Source: Tissierellia bacterium (GTDB lineage Bacteria; Bacillota; Clostridia; Tissierellales; Dethiosulfatibacteraceae). From it: 5,036 nucleotides of DNA. Position 1 is the stretch's first letter, and every line of letters begins with the position of its first letter. Both the position numbers and the translations under genes were made by a program. The notes below the pieces were generated by a model, which worked only from the letters and a program-made list of their open reading frames with translations, was not told the origin of the DNA and ran no database searches. The DNA is taken from NCBI GenBank assembly GCA_007116605.1, contig SKID01000039.1, positions 1 through 5,036 on the forward strand, in the 5' to 3' direction. Positions 4,546-5,036 of the stretch are shown piece after piece.

Positions 4546-5036
4546 ATGATTAAAGATGCAGATTTTATAAGAGGCAATGCGCCGATGACAAAGGAAGAAG
4601 TACGAATGTTGGCCGCTTGTCGAATGGAATTAAAAGGAAAACAACAAGTACTAGATATTGGTGGGGGGACAGGAGCCACAGCCATTACCTTTGCTCTATG
4701 GAATCCAGAGGCAGAAGTCACTGTGATAGAGAAAAATCAGGAGCGATTAGAACTTATTAAGCAAAATATAGAAAAATTTAAGGTGCCCAATTTAAAAACA
4801 ATTTTAGGAAGTGCCACACAAGATCTTCCAGAAAAAAAGTTTGATCGAGTATTTATTGGTGGGGGTAGCGAAAATATAGAGGCAATATTCCAATGGTTAG
4901 AAAACCATCTCAATGAAAATGCCATTGTGGTTGCTAACACCATTGCCATTGAATCAACGTCTAGATTAAATCAAGCATTTGTGAATTACGACTATGCAGA
5001 AATTGATTTGACCCAAATACAGATTTCTAAAGGAAA
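4546..5036 (+). CDS. cbiT: Cobalt-precorrin-6B C(15)-methyltransferase (decarboxylating), 3' end outside window
   Basis: The reading frame runs from ATG 4546 to the window edge without a stop, giving 163 residues plus two bases. CbiT proteins are usually a little under 200 residues, so perhaps 25-35 are missing. It is a class I S-adenosylmethionine methyltransferase that methylates C-15 and decarboxylates the C-12 acetate of cobalt-precorrin-6B to give cobalt-precorrin-7. Evidence is the N-terminal FIRGNAPMTKEEVR (7-20), typical of CbiT, and the SAM-binding glycine loop VLDIGGGTGATA (35-46). Further support comes from VIEKN (60-64) with a probable ribose-binding Glu62, FDRVFIGGG (99-107) and VVANTIAIES (128-137). 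It follows cbiE, its fusion partner in CobL of aerobic species, after 78 bases. The start is supported by an AGAGGA site and by the conserved N-terminal block. Confidence 0.95.
   Translation, partial: MIKDADFIRGNAPMTKEEVRMLAACRMELKGKQQVLDIGGGTGATAITFALWNPEAEVTVIEKNQERLELIKQNIEKFKVPNLKTILGSATQDLPEKKFDRVFIGGGSENIEAIFQWLENHLNENAIVVANTIAIESTSRLNQAFVNYDYAEIDLTQIQISKG

Noticed and set aside
4527..4949. Two open frames on the - strand opposite cbiT
   Set aside because: The sense strand encodes a clear CbiT; the antisense frames are shadows. One would start or end inside SAM-binding motif codons, with no independent support.
1..5036. Search for a new defence, mobile or otherwise undescribed system
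   Set aside because: Every substantial coding region belongs to a well-known cobalamin pathway family and the leader is a known riboswitch class. Nothing in gene content supports a novel system.

Overview
This window holds the start and middle of an anaerobic (cobalt-early) cobalamin biosynthesis operon, all on the + strand. The DNA is AT-rich, the Shine-Dalgarno (SD) sequences are strong purine-rich GGAGG types, and separate CbiC, CbiD, CbiE and CbiT proteins are encoded. Together these point to a low-GC anaerobic Firmicute, most likely of the Clostridia; the genus cannot be fixed from this sequence alone.

Layout. Bases 1-105 are the 3' end of a cobalamin riboswitch: a B12 box at the very edge, a P13-like hairpin, and an intrinsic terminator just before the first gene. 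Six genes follow: cobC (117-695), cbiA (698-2071), cbiC (2119-2748), cbiD (2742-3860), cbiE (3847-4467) and cbiT (4546 to beyond the window end). cobC and cbiA are 2 bases apart, and cbiC/cbiD and cbiD/cbiE overlap, so this is one tightly packed transcription unit. The only gaps are 47 bases (cbiA-cbiC) and 78 bases (cbiE-cbiT). There is no gene-free stretch of 300 bases and no mobile element, CRISPR array, tRNA or rRNA.

How the genes work together. By family knowledge, CbiD methylates C-1 of cobalt-precorrin-5B. After a reductase step (CbiJ, not in this window), CbiT methylates C-15 and decarboxylates. CbiE then methylates C-5, CbiC moves the C-11 methyl to C-12 to give cobyrinic acid, and CbiA amidates the a and c side chains. 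CobC belongs to the far end of the pathway, where it removes the phosphate of the lower-ligand nucleotide (alpha-ribazole phosphate or adenosylcobalamin phosphate). The remaining cbi genes (cbiF, G, H, J, L and a chelatase) probably lie downstream or elsewhere.

No previously undescribed system is visible; the genes are textbook family members. The points most worth a second look are in the control layer. The leader can be folded into a complete antiterminator that excludes both the P13 hairpin and the terminator. A small hairpin sits between a distant SD and the cbiE start. The cbiT SD lies in the loop of a weak A/U hairpin. A 20-codon ORF overlaps the end of cbiE.
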